DNA of 64,000 nucleotides, from assembly GCA_911728455.2 (NCBI GenBank), contig OU452221.1:4678290-4742289 (forward strand), written 5' to 3'. The DNA comes from Marthasterias glacialis (lineage: Eukaryota > Echinodermata > Asteroidea > Forcipulatida > Asteriidae). Each line of letters begins with the position of its first letter. Within the stretch, counting starts at the first letter, position 1. Positions 1 through 11,690 of this stretch are shown here, one piece after another. The notes beneath the pieces are model-generated. The model was not told where the DNA came from. It made no database searches and worked only from the letters and a program-made list of their open reading frames with translations. Both the position numbers and the translations under genes were made by a program.

Positions 1-1440
1 AGGATGGTGTTTAATTAATGTATAAAAATACTTTCTGACACCTCTGAGACTGATATTGATGAACATACAGCGTTGATTTCAGATGATGTATCATAAAGAT
101 TGATTGTGACATGTCTCAGAACACAAAATCCTCGATCTTGTGTCTGTGAAGGAAGTTATAGATAGGCCTAGATTTTGACACTTTTTATACGGTTTGAAAC
201 ATGCGGTTGGAACATACGTTTTACTTGGTCGTAGTTTGATTTGAATTTTAAATAGTTTTCTTGTTGTGTCGAATCGTGGTCGAAAAGCAAATAGGTTTTT
301 TGTTACAATATCCCAATTGGGGAATTCGGAAGTTCTATAAAAGAGTATCATTTTATTCAACAAAGAATTGAAACATGAGAAAATAGAACAAGCTGTTGCA
401 AACTGCTTACCAACGAAAATGACATACAATGTCACTTTTTTTCTATAGTGGCCTCATGTTTTGACCCTAGCAGTGTCTGTCTCATTGAGCCTTTGCGAAA
501 GACTCTGCCAGGGTCGAAACGTGAGGCCATTAAAAATTTAACAGTAAAGAAACATGTACGAAGTTCAGATAAATCAATGTCTACGATTTGACTGTTATCT
601 GTTATAATGCACAGATCAGTTGACACTTTAGAAAGCACCGTTGCTTTCCCCCACCCTCAAAAAAGCCTCACCAATGTTGTACGTAAACAGTTGATTTTAT
701 GAGGGTTTTTTTCCATGAAATCACAAACTATTATTTGTTCTTCTAGTAACAGGTTGACAAATCTGAAATAGTTATTTTACCGTCTAGTCTACGTCTATAC
801 ACTATTTATTCAACTTGGCCAACAGTATTTAGGCCACTCTTATTTATGGAAGTACCGTTTTAGAGCAATTCAGTAATGTTAAAAAAAACAACGTATTTGT
901 ATGTAGTGTTATGAAGAAAATACATATTGCGGTTTGTACTGGAAAATCAATCCGATGTATTTTTGTATTGTTCCTCATTCATTCCAGTTGAATGCCTTAG
1001 CTCGGGTCCGTATGGTGGAAACGACAACCGATAAATTCACACCAAAGTCCCTGTTCAGTCAATGGGAGACGAGGCTGTGTTTTTTTTAACGCTTGTTTTT
1101 GTTTAAATAATACTGAGTTTTCTATTGTCTGTGCGTGTGTACTGTGGGGCGAGGGGGCTGCTTCCTTTTCAACGAGGTTACTCCCCGGTGAGCTCGGTTT
1201 ATTGAATTCGATTTAACGGCCCACAGCCCAAATGAAACTGCACCACACAGAACACAAAGGAGGCTCCTTTAGCGCCCTCTACGTCATTGTCAAACTGATG
1301 AGGGGAGTCGGTTCCTGACTCGAAACACACGTGTCCAATCAAAATTCTTTCAGGCCATGGGAAGGGGAACAAGTTACACTGAGTCGATACCGGCGGTATT
1401 AGACGCGTGTCATGGTTCCAGATAGTATGTTTTTAGATTT
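1..1440. other. No gene recognised; one small hairpin
   Basis: Short random open frames only. At about 449-531 an imperfect inverted repeat pairs tggcctcatgttttgaccct with agggtcgaaacgtgaggcca, a MITE-like hairpin of roughly 80 bp. About 960-1,420 is somewhat less AT-rich, but no motif lets me call it a promoter. Confidence 0.4.
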
Positions 1441-1449
1441 TATAAAATA

Positions 1450-2175
1450 GTAGACTTCGGCAAATACAAAGACATCTTCTGTGACAAAAAACTACTAACA
1501 TCCCTGAAGAAGATAATGTTTGACCTATGTGTGCTCCCAACAATATTATGTGGATGCCAAACATGGTCAACAAACAACCAGATTAACAAAATTAGCTACC
1601 ACGCAAAAGGCAATGGAAAGAAGGATGCTTTAGGGATTAAACTGAGAGACCAAATGCCCAATCAAGTAATCGGGGATACAACGAAAGTTAAAAACATAAT
1701 CAAATATATCAGCAAAATGTAATCGAAGTGGGCAGGTCACGTGGCGAGAATGACAGACAATAGATGGACCATTAGAAGCGCAGAATGGCAAGCCAGAGTA
1801 GGAAAAAGATCCAGGGCAACCAGACGAAAATATGGAGGGGTGACATAACAAAACTGGTGGGGGAAACTTGGACAAGGACTATATACCATGCCCGATATGT
1901 GGCAGAGGGAGCCCCCCCCCCAAAAAAAAAAAAAAAAAAAAATGTTCAAATTCTCTAACACACTCTTCCCCTCTTGTACAGAAGCATCCCACTAAAATCC
2001 TCAAAAGAATTCCAGGGATTCCCAGAACACTATGAAGACACAATAGGAGGGGGGTACACCCGGCCACATATCGAGCACCAAATGACAAGGACGGCTAAGG
2101 AACGGAACACCTGGAAATATCTTACATAGGGGAGGGCTATACATCCTGCAGTGGATGGACAATGCCTATAACGGG
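1450..2175 (+). pseudogene. RTE-like LINE reverse transcriptase, C-terminal fragment (broken)
   Basis: Translation shows CVLPTILCGCQTWS, then a K-rich helix, LRDQMPNQ, and after an in-frame stop WAGHVARMTDNRW. That is the order found at the end of RTE-clade non-LTR reverse transcriptases (VLP..YG.ETW, ...GHVAR..D.RW). A likely closing stretch (GEGYTSCSGW-like) appears near 2,125-2,165, after a poly-C/poly-A-flanked insertion at about 1,905-2,110. Several stops and frame changes make it non-functional. Confidence 0.7.
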
Positions 2176-3850
2176 GGGGGGGGGGGGGGCCGCGATGAAT
2201 AAGTGGAAATACAGAGGAACTCCAGATTACGGACAGGTTCCCTAATTTTCGCCGACTGACTTTGTCAAGAAAGAGAGCAAAGGGGGGAAACCATCACAAT
2301 CAACTCACACGAAATGTCTCTGGCCCTTCAATGGATAGTCCGGGAACCCACACCCTTGTATGCTTCTCAACGGATACGGTCTGTAATCGATATTTTCGCC
2401 CATTGTCTAGAAGAGGCCAAAATTAAAGAGGAAGAAAAAAATCATAAACAGTTCAATTTAATCCTGCTCTAAAAGAAAGACCGAGAATGCACCAAAGAAT
2501 ATCCGAATCTTCAACATTTTATCAAGGCCCATACTATGCTTCTTGATGCGTGCTAAGTTGCAAAAAAAAATGTTTTTATTTCTTTATTTAAAACCCAGAA
2601 AAGTTCAGAATGCACAAGAGATCGTCTTCATTTTCTGAAGAAAAAAAATGGTGGCCCTTGAGCTTCGGCCCTGAACCCAGCCAACGACTTGGTTGGCTTT
2701 GCGAGGCACATCCGCACGTTTCCCATGATTTTCGCTGAATGGCGTTTTTTTTCTTCTTATATAAAACAAAAAGGACAAAACTATTTTTGCTCAAAAGATA
2801 ACCCATAAAGCAGTGGGATATTTTCATTGGAGGGGGGGGGGGGGGGTGGGCAAATATTTTTTTTATGGGTGCTATTAAATGTATCGAACCAAGTTCATTT
2901 GTGCATTTTTTCGATCTCATACAAGTAAGGGGGAAAGGATTCTGAGCAGGGGGGGGGGGGTGCTCCCGCCTCCCTTCCCATCCCTGGCTTAATGCAAAAT
3001 AAGGCATTGTCAGGCAGGGTCCCAATGCTGTTTGGTTCGCTTTGCTCCTAGAGCCGCAAGAGTATCCGCCCCTTTGCCAAACGCTGATCACACCGGCGTA
3101 GTACGGGAGGGGGGAGGGGCTCGGGTGTGTGAATTTCCACAGACTTCCATTACCCCACCCGAAGTGCCCCTCCCCACGAATATTGCACCGGGGTCGGATA
3201 AGATAGTTCCCCCCCCCAAAAAAAAAAATAATAATAATAAATAAATAAATAAATTAATAAATTAATAAAATAAAAAATACTAAAAAGGCCGTTCCTGATT
3301 TAGTCTGAGTTGCGTTGCATACATTATACGTCTTAGATTTTTTTCAACGTTTGTAATGTGAAACTTTGGAACGCTAGGTGATTGCAGGCTTACCAGGTAA
3401 ATTTCCATGAGAAAAGGTAAAAAGCCTTGAGCTTGCTCAAATCATCCGAGAACAATGGATTTACCTGGTAAGTCTGCTGCCAGCTAGTGTCCACGGAAAA
3501 ATCTCCCATTGTGTTAAAGAAAACATGGCCCCTCTCCCCACCACCACCACCCCTGAAAAGCCAACCCTGCAGCCCCTCCCCGGGCTGCCCCCTGCAAACC
3601 CACTCCCCCACACCTCACCCCTCCTTTGTCTTTGCCTCCCCTCCCCCCCCCCCTCCCCCTCCCCTCCCGGGTCTTCCACTGAAAAAGTCTGGCTACGCCG
3701 CTGCCTGGTGCTCGTCCTACCTCGACAGTAAATAATGATTGATAGGCATACATTTTTTCACACACTGGTTAAAATCAATTTCAAAATCACTCCCTCTCCC
3801 TCTCCCTCTCCCCCCCCCCCCGGCCCCGCCCCGCCCACCCACTTTTCAAA
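2170..3850. other. Low-complexity G/C and A-rich tracts, no gene
   Basis: Runs of 12 or more G or C near 2,176, 2,833, 2,951, 3,643 and 3,812, an ATAA/AATA microsatellite near 3,226-3,285, and a CT-rich stretch 3,530-3,850. The open frames here are Pro- or Gly-rich products of low complexity and are not credible genes. About 3,390-3,520 is one copy of a hairpin element related to 27,989-28,143 and 50,253-50,395 (shared ttaccaggta and gggagac-type arms). Confidence 0.6.
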
Positions 3851-3859
3851 ACAGATGTT

Positions 3860-5225
3860 AAACGCCCGCTGAATGCCTTTATGCTTTGAACGAGACTGTA
3901 CGATTATGAACATTATTGTAATCCATGACGGTAGAAAAGTTTTTTTTTTTCAATATGATATTGTTGTCGAATACAGTTATCAGAACTCCTTGTCGAGCAA
4001 GACATTTTCTCCTTCCAACGTAGCACGATCGACTTCTGGCAGTTATTTGCATGACGATTGAACAGACTGATGGCCAGTCTACCAATACACAGACATTTAA
4101 ACCGCGCGGTATTATGGGTACATTGGTGAGAAAAATGGCCGCCCCTATGTGATGACGGGGAGGAAGAACATGTCAATAACTCCATTTTAAAGGTCAGTTT
4201 CAGCCCCGTCTTATGCGATTTTTCTGATTTGTGTCTTTAATTTAACTACAGTATTTAAGAATATATATGTTTAATTATAGGTGGCTGTTGAGCAGTTGAA
4301 TTGCTAGAAACGGAAACATAACGGTAACCGGTTTTTTTACATGCTGATGAAACTTACATGACTTACTTTTAACAAATAACAGTACAGTAAACACTACAGT
4401 AACACACTACGTCTACAGCTTAAAATAAGTTGACAAAACGATGTGTAATGTGTAAACTTCATCAAATCTGTTGATGAAAAGAAAACTTATGAGTAAGAAA
4501 TTAATAGTAGATTAATAGTGGGTGAAGAAATGACCGTCATAATGGTCATCTAATGCTTTGCGGAAAAAAAATCAAGGAATTGGGGTACCGAGGAATTGTC
4601 TGAAATTAAAAAAAATCGAAGGGCAGATGATATCAGTTTATTACAATAAAATGTATTAAACTATAGTCCGAGCTAGACTCAGTAACTGGGGCGCTGTAAG
4701 CCGTCCTTTTTTTTAGATTTTTACTTAAAGGCATTGCATACGTTTGGTAATGACTCTGAAAATTTATGGCAATAAAAACTTACTTGGTAAGAAGTACAGC
4801 TGCTTTGGATAGTATAATGCATATTGAGAAACGTTCAATTCGAAGTACCGCCGTTATGGAAAAATATATCACTTTTTATCTCCAAAAATTTGAATCTGAG
4901 AAGCGTTGTTGGCGGTAACGCTTCTCAGATTTTGAACGTTCGAATTGACTAACGCCCTCAAGTGTCTAAGATTAACTGCTTTGTAAATTGATTCCTAATT
5001 GGTCGTTTTCGCCGATCGATCTCTGAATGGGCAGTTCGCCCCTGGTTCAATCGCCCTTACACGGAATCGCCGTCTTGGAAAAATGACAGCGAGTCAACAC
5101 CAATGCGAATTTACTTTCCAACAGTAGATAAAGGCCCAGTTCCCCATCTTGCGCCTACGGCGCTGTATAATCTTTGGTCACCACTGACTGCTGATCTCTA
5201 TTGCACGAATTACGTAATTCATAAA
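3860..5225. other. Mostly unassigned intergenic; two partial repeats
   Basis: 4,085-4,200 is GC-richer, with a ggtattatgggtac stretch and an aaaatggccgcc element. 4,670-4,715 is a fragment of the 10,410-11,100 fold-back element's terminal arm (cagtaactggggcgctgta). 4,735-4,931 is the left half of the 396-bp MITE that is complete at 22,259-22,654. The rest gives no recognisable coding potential. Confidence 0.5.
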
Positions 5226-5229
5226 CATG

Positions 5230-7630
5230 TCACATTTTGACATTGCTGTGTGCCTGACGGATGAGTTGTCGTTTCATATGTTCCCAAAATTTAACTCTCT
5301 GAGAAAGATATGGATTAGGAATATACGCACAGATCCTGGATGAAGTTTCAAGGTAAGTCTCAGACATTCATTGTCAAAAATGTTTATTTAAAACCATACC
5401 ATGGAGGTACGTTTCGTAACTAGAGTAGGCTGTAACTCGCTCTTATCTTATTACTAAATACTATTTTATTTACTAAGTATTACTAAACAGTGAGTAACGT
5501 TCAGACGTTAGTGCACGCATACCGTCGAAGAAGGAAGTGTACTCCATATGTCTGCTCTCTTCTATGTTCTAAGTAAGGTCAGACTGCACGAACATGTGGC
5601 TCATGGAGTCGAGTGTACAATAAAAAGCCTGTACAAATAAGTTATACTACTATAGGACTCAACCATTGTCAACTAATTAGTCTGGTGGAATCCCTGAGGG
5701 TTTTCCTGATTTCACTGGACAATTTTGTAAATTTATGATGTTGAATTGCTTCTTATCTTGAATTGAACCATGGGCATAGACGAAGGACGAACTAAACTGA
5801 CAAACTCAAAACTGCTTATGTTATAGTCTTTATATAATGTCCTCAGAAGTTACATGAATGGAGGTCTTTAACTCTGAATATTCTAAGGTCTTTCAGGGAT
5901 TTTCTTGGTGCTTTACTGATTTTCTTAATTTGTTTTTATTTTTGATGTTTTGAATTTCAGATAACAAGATGCACACATGTTTGTTCGACTCACTTTAAAG
6001 AAAATGAGTTTAAAAACCACAATGACTGGGAAAAGGCTTCTTAAATGCTCCAAGCATTTTTCCTTGGACTGTGGAAACTCCTAAAAGGCGGCAACTTAGA
6101 AGAAACAGAGAGTAAGTATTTTATTTATATCAACTGAACACAATTAACTCTTTCTAGGGATGTGTTGACTTACAACTTAGTTATGCAAAGCATCTGTTCA
6201 TTCGAAATCTTCATTGTGCTGAAAGCACTAGCTAAATTGTATGTTTGGCATTGTAAAACTTTTTAAGGCCTCTCCCCCACCCCACCCCACCCCTTAAAAA
6301 AGGGTTAGTGGGTGGTTGCTACTAAACCTGGGAAAATGAAGATATAACATGAAGTCCCTCCTGATCCATTTTTTTTTAAAGCTTTGCTATCATTACTCTA
6401 CAATGCAAAGCTTGAAATCCTATAAATGTACGGGTAAGTTTCATTATTAAAATTGTCAAAATTATGTGTCATATTGACAAATTTCTTTACAATTAACAGG
6501 TGTCCAGCAACAGCTGTGAAACATGGAGAGTGACTGTGGTGTGGAGAAGCATTACCAAGTTACCGGACCATGATTATCTGGATCACATCCCCTGTAGAAG
6601 ACAAACTTTTAGGCCACGCAGGAACGAATTGAACAACTGGAAAGCAACTTGATAAACAATGCCGTCCAGAAAGACATTTTTCGGAAAGGTATTCCAAAGA
6701 TCCTGCATAGATTTACACGGCATTTCCAACATACACACTGTTGATGGAATTTTTTAATTTTGTTTTTCCTCATGCATCAACGATGACCCGATGGAGCCAA
6801 GTGGTGTGTTCAAAAAGAGGAGAAAGTTCATCAATGCGTGCTGGCTTTCGGTCTGAACTGCCACTTATTGACCAGTTTTTTTCTTTTCCTGAATAAGGTC
6901 AAATAAGGTTCATTCGATGAGGACTTAGGAGATAAATTTGGCATATCTAGTTCAACAGTCAGCAGATTTAGTATTACTTGGGCTAACTTTCTGTATGCTG
7001 TGCTTGGGAGTATTCCTTTGTGGCCAACAAGAGAGATGGTCGACCGACATATTCCAGATGCCTTCAAACAGTTTTCAAAATCTTGTGTTATTTTAGACTG
7101 TACTGAACTATTTGTGCCAGCACCGTCAAGTTTGAATTTAAATTCAGAATTTTTTTCGCATTACAAACGTCATGAAACATTTAAATGCCTTATTGGAATA
7201 TCACCAGGAGCAGGAGGCCTTGTTACATTTGTAAGTAACCTCTATGCTGGTGGAATTTCAGACAAAGAGATCACCAAGCAGTCTTGTATATTGAATTTAC
7301 TTGAATCTGGAGAAGAGGTAATTGTAGATAAGGGATTTGTAACAGAGTACCTGCTTTGTCCTGTTGAATGTAGCTTGGTTATTCCACCATTCCTTACTGC
7401 TGAAAGTGGTCAATTTTCCAAAGAAGAAACTGAATAGACGCAGACCATTGCAAGACTCTATGTGCATGTAGAGTGAGCTTTTCGTAAAGAAATTTCATCT
7501 GTTTGATGGCCTCGTACCAATTTCCCTTGCTGGTACAGTTAATCAAATGTGGACAGTCTGTTGTAATGTAACAAATTTTCAAGGGCCATTTTTCTAAGTC
7601 AGTGTAGAAGTCTAACAGTCAAGTGTATAA
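5230..7630 (+). pseudogene. IS4EU/ISL2EU-like DNA transposase relic (THAP + DDE_Tnp_4)
   Basis: Three exon-like pieces. At about 5,240-5,364 two frames together show a THAP start (CCVPDG, then FPKFNSLRKIWI and IRTDPG) ending at a gtaag donor. At 5,961-6,113, after an acceptor-like tttcag, the THAP end reads CSTHFKENEF, then after a one-base frame slip APSIFPWTVETP, ending at gtaagt. From about 6,500 to 7,625 comes a helix-turn-helix and DDE domain: FGISSSTVSRF, VILDCTELFVP (first D), ETFKCLIGISPGG-like, VIVDKGF (second D), and beyond the stop at 7,435 a RLYVHVE motif (E). Frame breaks and stops make it dead. The order fits the two-gene ISL2EU type known to me from echinoid and fish genomes. 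Confidence 0.8.
7000..7437 (+). pseudogene. Longest open part of the transposase DDE domain (145 codons)
   Basis: Open frame with the first two catalytic aspartates in context: LDCTELFVPAPS and VDKGFVTEYLL. The catalytic Glu region (RLYVHVE) lies just past the TAG at 7,435-7,437, so this reading frame alone would lack an active site. Part of the larger relic 5,230-7,630. Confidence 0.75.
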
Positions 7631-8459
7631 TTTTATATTTATGCATGAACCATTGAACATCATTTTATGAAGTAATCCTGTAAAAAAGGCCGTTTGCATC
7701 ATTATTGGAGACAGCCTAGAATCAGTTGCCTGTAAATTGCATCATGTGACATGACTCTTACGAGTGACAGCAGGCATAGATTGAAGGAACCATACCTCTG
7801 TATCTTCTCCAAGAAATGGCTTTCTGTGGCATTTCCCCTACATATTTAAAACAGGTGCTGGTCAGCACAAACTTTGACCTAAAATGTGCATGTATTATAA
7901 AATAAACTAATTATGCCATTGCACCCCAAAATACTAAAAAAAGGACTTAGTTTCTGCAGTAGCACCATGTAAATTATCGAGCCCTGTGGACATTTTAGAT
8001 TCCTTAATTGTTTCTTGAAGGATCTGCGACACACTCAAAAGCAATTACTGTATGTGGTTCTTCATTGTTTTATGTCAATAAACAGTGTGTTTAAAAAAAA
8101 ATAAAAAAATCCCGTATATTGATTTTGTTTTGTTTTCTTTTATAAATAATGGTTTTCAGGAACCCAAACAAAATTCACATGCATTACACAATATACTTTG
8201 TGGCTACTTTTGTGAAAGAAACAACACTCTCCTTGGACTTACAATGTATGTGGCTCAGATTATTGTCCTCTGAAATGCCCATGAATAGCTCCAGAATGAA
8301 TTACTCAATGATAATGGGAACCACAATGTGTAGAGGGGGGAAAAAAAGAAAAGTTGGACTAAAGGACAAGAACTATTTTATGTTTCAGTCTTTTTTAACC
8401 ATCAATTCGGTATAAAATCAGGAGATGCATCTTTAAGTAATTACAACTTGTTATCACAC
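7630..8459. other. Spacer between transposase and nuclease relics
   Basis: AT-rich, with no clear coding blocks. It probably holds the shared 3' region of the two convergent transposon genes; two AATAAA-like sites (near 7,901 and 8,078) on + could have served the transposase. Nothing else recognised. Confidence 0.4.
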
Positions 8460-8660
8460 AAAGCTGGCAGCAAGTACTGGAAACAAAACGCGCCAGTTAT
8501 GAATAGTCTATCATCAATGAATGTTCCTTCTACATGAAAGTCATTTGTTTTCCACACAAAGAAATCACACCATTTTGATCCAGTTAAACCCATCATCTGT
8601 CCCATAACCTGGACATAGTAGTTATGGGACTTTCTCAGTTTATATAACCATGGAGGTAGG
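8460..8660 (-). pseudogene. YqaJ-like nuclease fragment (C-terminal part)
   Basis: Reading the - strand from about 8,648 down to 8,460 gives more than 60 codons without a stop: YKLRKSHNYYVQVMGQM, then GSKWCDFFVW and a following TFIDDRLF and YLLPA. This is the pattern of the YqaJ/lambda-exonuclease-type PD-(D/E)XK fold (Y-Q-x-Q helix, then W-C-D-F-x-V-W strand). It has no start or N-terminal catalytic block left. It lies convergent to the THAP/DDE transposase 0.8 kb away, which suggests both were genes of the same element. Confidence 0.65.
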
Positions 8661-8764
8661 AATTAAACTCATGATATAAACCATTCACACAAGACTGGTA
8701 CTGAACTTCCGTGAATGAACCCTTCATTTTGGGCATTTATTTCGAGGTGTTTCTCTGGGGTCGT

Positions 8765-8938
8765 AGGCCCTTTTCGAAACCACGGCTTCGGCTCCGGATT
8801 CGGCTCAGGCTAACTTGGCCCCGCGGTTGTTATGACAATTGCGCGTGCTTTGCGAACGCGCTCATGGCCAGCTTCAGACGAGAGGACGGACCCTGAAGCC
8901 GAATCCAAAGCCAAAGCCGTGGATTCGAAAAGGGCCAT
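8765..8938. mobile_element. GC-rich MITE with about 40-bp inverted ends
   Basis: Left arm ggcccttttcgaaaccacgg, continuing through cggcttcggctccggattcggc, pairs with right arm gccgaatcc...gccgtggattcgaaaagggcc. The interior is short, with no coding capacity. Confidence 0.75.
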
Positions 8939-9004
8939 AAATCCTTCCGTCTGGGGAACATGCCAGATGTACGCATGATGGGTTGATTACTATTTTCCTT
9001 TGTG

Positions 9005-9492
9005 CCGGTGTCGCGGTCTCAGGTTTCCGGTGTGCTCAGTTTTCCAGATGACCAAATATGGTACAATGACGTCATGCCATGTCTGCGCACAGCAGACGAA
9101 AGTCGTCCGTTTCAGTGCCGTGCTGAGTCGTATGTACGTGTCAGGATCGCATGCATCGGATCAGGGTGTTGGATCACGCAGAAGCTGTCATGGCGGCCTC
9201 CTCGAGCAAAGGACGTCCGGATCGTTTTAACGAATTTCGTGAGAAGAATGCTAAAATTATCCGTGACTTAGACAGCGGTCTGTATTCAGACGGGTCGACG
9301 GATGGGCAGAAGAGGTTGGTTCGTTATCAAACCAATAATTATTCATATGATGAGGCTACCTCCATGGTACCATGTTGTCACTCGGAAATTCAAGCACGCC
9401 GGAATACTGAGACCATGACAACCGCGTGCTGAAATGCCCGGCTACGTCATCCGGAAAACTGAGCACGCCGGAAACCTGAGACCGCGACACCG
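9005..9492. mobile_element. Fold-back DNA element with near-perfect 48-bp terminal inverted repeats
   Basis: Left end starts ccggtgtcgcggtctcaggt, then ttccgg, with the same sequence reversed at the right end to 9,492; 48 bp pair with about two mismatches. The interior carries a 93-codon + frame (9,151-9,432) with an internal ATG at about 9,190 in good context (MAASSSKGRPDRFNEF). I do not recognise the product. The near-identical arms suggest recent insertion. No clear target duplication was seen. Confidence 0.8.
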
Positions 9493-9540
9493 GTAACTAC
9501 TCCGGTCGACGGGCTACGTCCCGTAGCCATAGATTATTAA

Positions 9541-10184
9541 TTGGGGGGGGGGGGGGGGTCAAGTTTGTTTTCGGTTTGAAACATATTCAAAAAGGAGTTA
9601 ACATGATTCTTGTAAATATTAGCACGGAGCAATAAACTGATTTATTGCTTCATGATAACCACAAGTCGGGCATGGGCAAAGATTATTTACCAAACAGTAC
9701 ATAGCAAATGATTTGATTGAGCTTGGATTTCCTCGGTGATAACATCAGTGAGCACAATGTGTAGGCCTACTATACATGACACTGCGTTGTTTATTACATG
9801 TCCATTTCGATTACAAAAGCTACCGAGCGACCAAATTGGCCTAGATACTCTCAGTTCACAATTTCACCACAGTACACGCATACGTACTGTACATGTGGTA
9901 CCTAGAACACAGTACAATGTACATGATGTGTGTGTGTGTGTGTGTAGCTTACTCCATCACGTCCGCTTGCGGTCAGTCGGCTCTGCTGCATATATTATCA
10001 TAATGTTATGGGACCTGCCAAACCACAGTGGAGAGTTCGTGACCCCGTTTGGGGTTACACGAAGCCGTCCCACGGCTGGCACACGGACCCCCCGGGCTGG
10101 CCGAACGAACCAATTTCAAACGGCCCATATTGGTATTTTTAAGATAACGACCACAGGAGGGCGGTAGTACTTTTTCAACGAACT
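9541..10184. other. Unassigned intergenic sequence
   Basis: Starts with a poly-G run at about 9,542-9,558. 10,020-10,170 is GC-richer, with an open frame, but no known domain. Nothing else supported. Confidence 0.4.
9925..9946. repeat. TG microsatellite
   Basis: About 20 bp of alternating T and G. Confidence 0.9.
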
Positions 10185-10383
10185 ACAATATGAAATGTCG
10201 AAACTATTTACTAACTGTTCTCCGGCGTGAAATAACCGTTCTAGTTTGTCGCCGAAATCTCAAAAACGCTACTACCTTTTGAAATGAAACTTTCACAGGT
10301 TAGTTTTATGGTATATATCTACACTTATATTGGTTTGAAACAAACAGTAGGCTCAAATTACCAAACGTATGCAATGCCTTTAA
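10185..10383. mobile_element. Right half of the 396-bp TTAA-ended MITE family
   Basis: Matches the second half of the complete copy at 22,259-22,654: atctcaaaaacgct, ccttttgaaatgaaa, ggttagttttatggtatata, and an end reading accaaacgtatgcaatgcct. The left half is absent. Confidence 0.75.
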
Positions 10384-10409
10384 TTGGACATACTGGCTAG
10401 TAGTGCGAC

Positions 10410-11100
10410 TGTAGACCCAGTAACTGGGGCGCTGTACTCCTTTTTTTAGGTCTTGATATTATCGGTCGTACTAGCGCCCCAGTCCGTAATGTACATGGGA
10501 ACTGTGGCGAAGCTGATTTTTTATGAATCTGTTAAAAAAAATTCAAAAATAGACAAAGACTCAACAGAATTGCTGGAAAATCGCCTACTGGCTTCTCAAG
10601 GTATCAAAGATGAAATAAAATGCTTAATTGTACTCATGATTATTTTCTGTCCTCCAAATCGATGATTTTTTTAAGCCACCTAAAATGCAGTTGTTACATT
10701 TTACTACTACATGACATCAACTAAAACTGTTTCCTAAACAAAAAGGATTGCGTGTTCGCTGATGCCCTGACTTGCATATTGTTTTGCGCAGTCAACGCAG
10801 GATACCGTATAGAGCGCACTCGGCCAATCATGACCACCAATGGAAAATTCTATACAGTGTGGAATTGCCTGTTGGCGTATAGAGACTGGTATCCTGTCTT
10901 GACTGAGCAAAACAATATGCAAGTCAGTGCATCAGCGAACACCTTTTTGTTAGGAATTAGTAGTTGATGTCAGATTTGTAAAAAATCTGCTTCATCAGAG
11001 CGCCCGACACATATACCGGACTGGGGCGCTAGTACGACCGATAAAATCAAAATATCAAAATCTCAAAAAAGGAGTACAGCGCCACAGTTACTGGGTCTAA
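10410..11100. mobile_element. Large fold-back element with a nested palindrome
   Basis: Terminal arms of about 77 bp (10,410-10,486 and 11,018-11,100) are inverted copies: tagacccagtaactggggcg continuing to cggtcgtactagcgccccag. Inside, 10,710-10,973 is a second long inverted repeat (tgttcgctgatg...ggatacc against its reverse complement). A partial second copy of the left half lies at 11,390-11,690, sharing the interior tctgtcctccaaatcgatgg, and terminal-arm scraps are at 4,670-4,715. Confidence 0.8.
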
Positions 11101-11389
11101 ATCTGAGCTACTGGACCCAACAATGCTTTTTTAACATTTGGATGATAACATTGATAGGCACAATCAGTCGATCTGCAGGATCATTCAATCATGACGTTTT
11201 ATCGGTCAATCCCACTCACTGCCACCAGTCAAACCCTTTTTCTTTACAATTTACAATTCTGGAGGATTTTTTTTTTTTAAAGGTAAGTAAAGTCTGAGAT
11301 ATCCTTCAGAATTGACAAATTGGCAACGCGATCAACCGGTCGCGCAGATCTGCCGATCGCGTCCAACCTGGATACTATTTGGTGTTAAA

Positions 11390-11690
11390 CCCAGTAGGCC
11401 TAACTGGAACGCTGTACTCCTCATTTTGAAATTTTGACTTGGCTGGTCGTACTAGTGCCCCAGGGAAGCATGGGTGTTTTGGCCTCGTATGATTTTTTCA
11501 ACACACCCCTGTTAAAAAAATTGCCCAAATGACAACAAAGATTCAACAAAATAGCTGAATAATCGCCTAGTGGCTTCTCAAGATAGCAAAGATGAAGTAA
11601 TTGTACTCACGATCATTTTCTGTCCTCCAAATCGATGGTTTTTTAGGCCCACTGCCTGCCATGCAGCCATTAGATTCACTATGTAATTGT
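11390..11690. mobile_element. Truncated copy of the 10,410 fold-back element (left part)
   Basis: Begins acccagtaggcctaactgga..gcgctgtactcct and continues collinear with 10,412-10,690 (cgtactag, aatcgcctagtggcttctca, tctgtcctccaaatcgatgg). The right arm is missing. Confidence 0.75.

Noticed and set aside
3390..3765. Overlapping Gly- and Pro-rich frames on both strands
   Set aside because: CT/GA low-complexity sequence; no domain, no start or splice signals.
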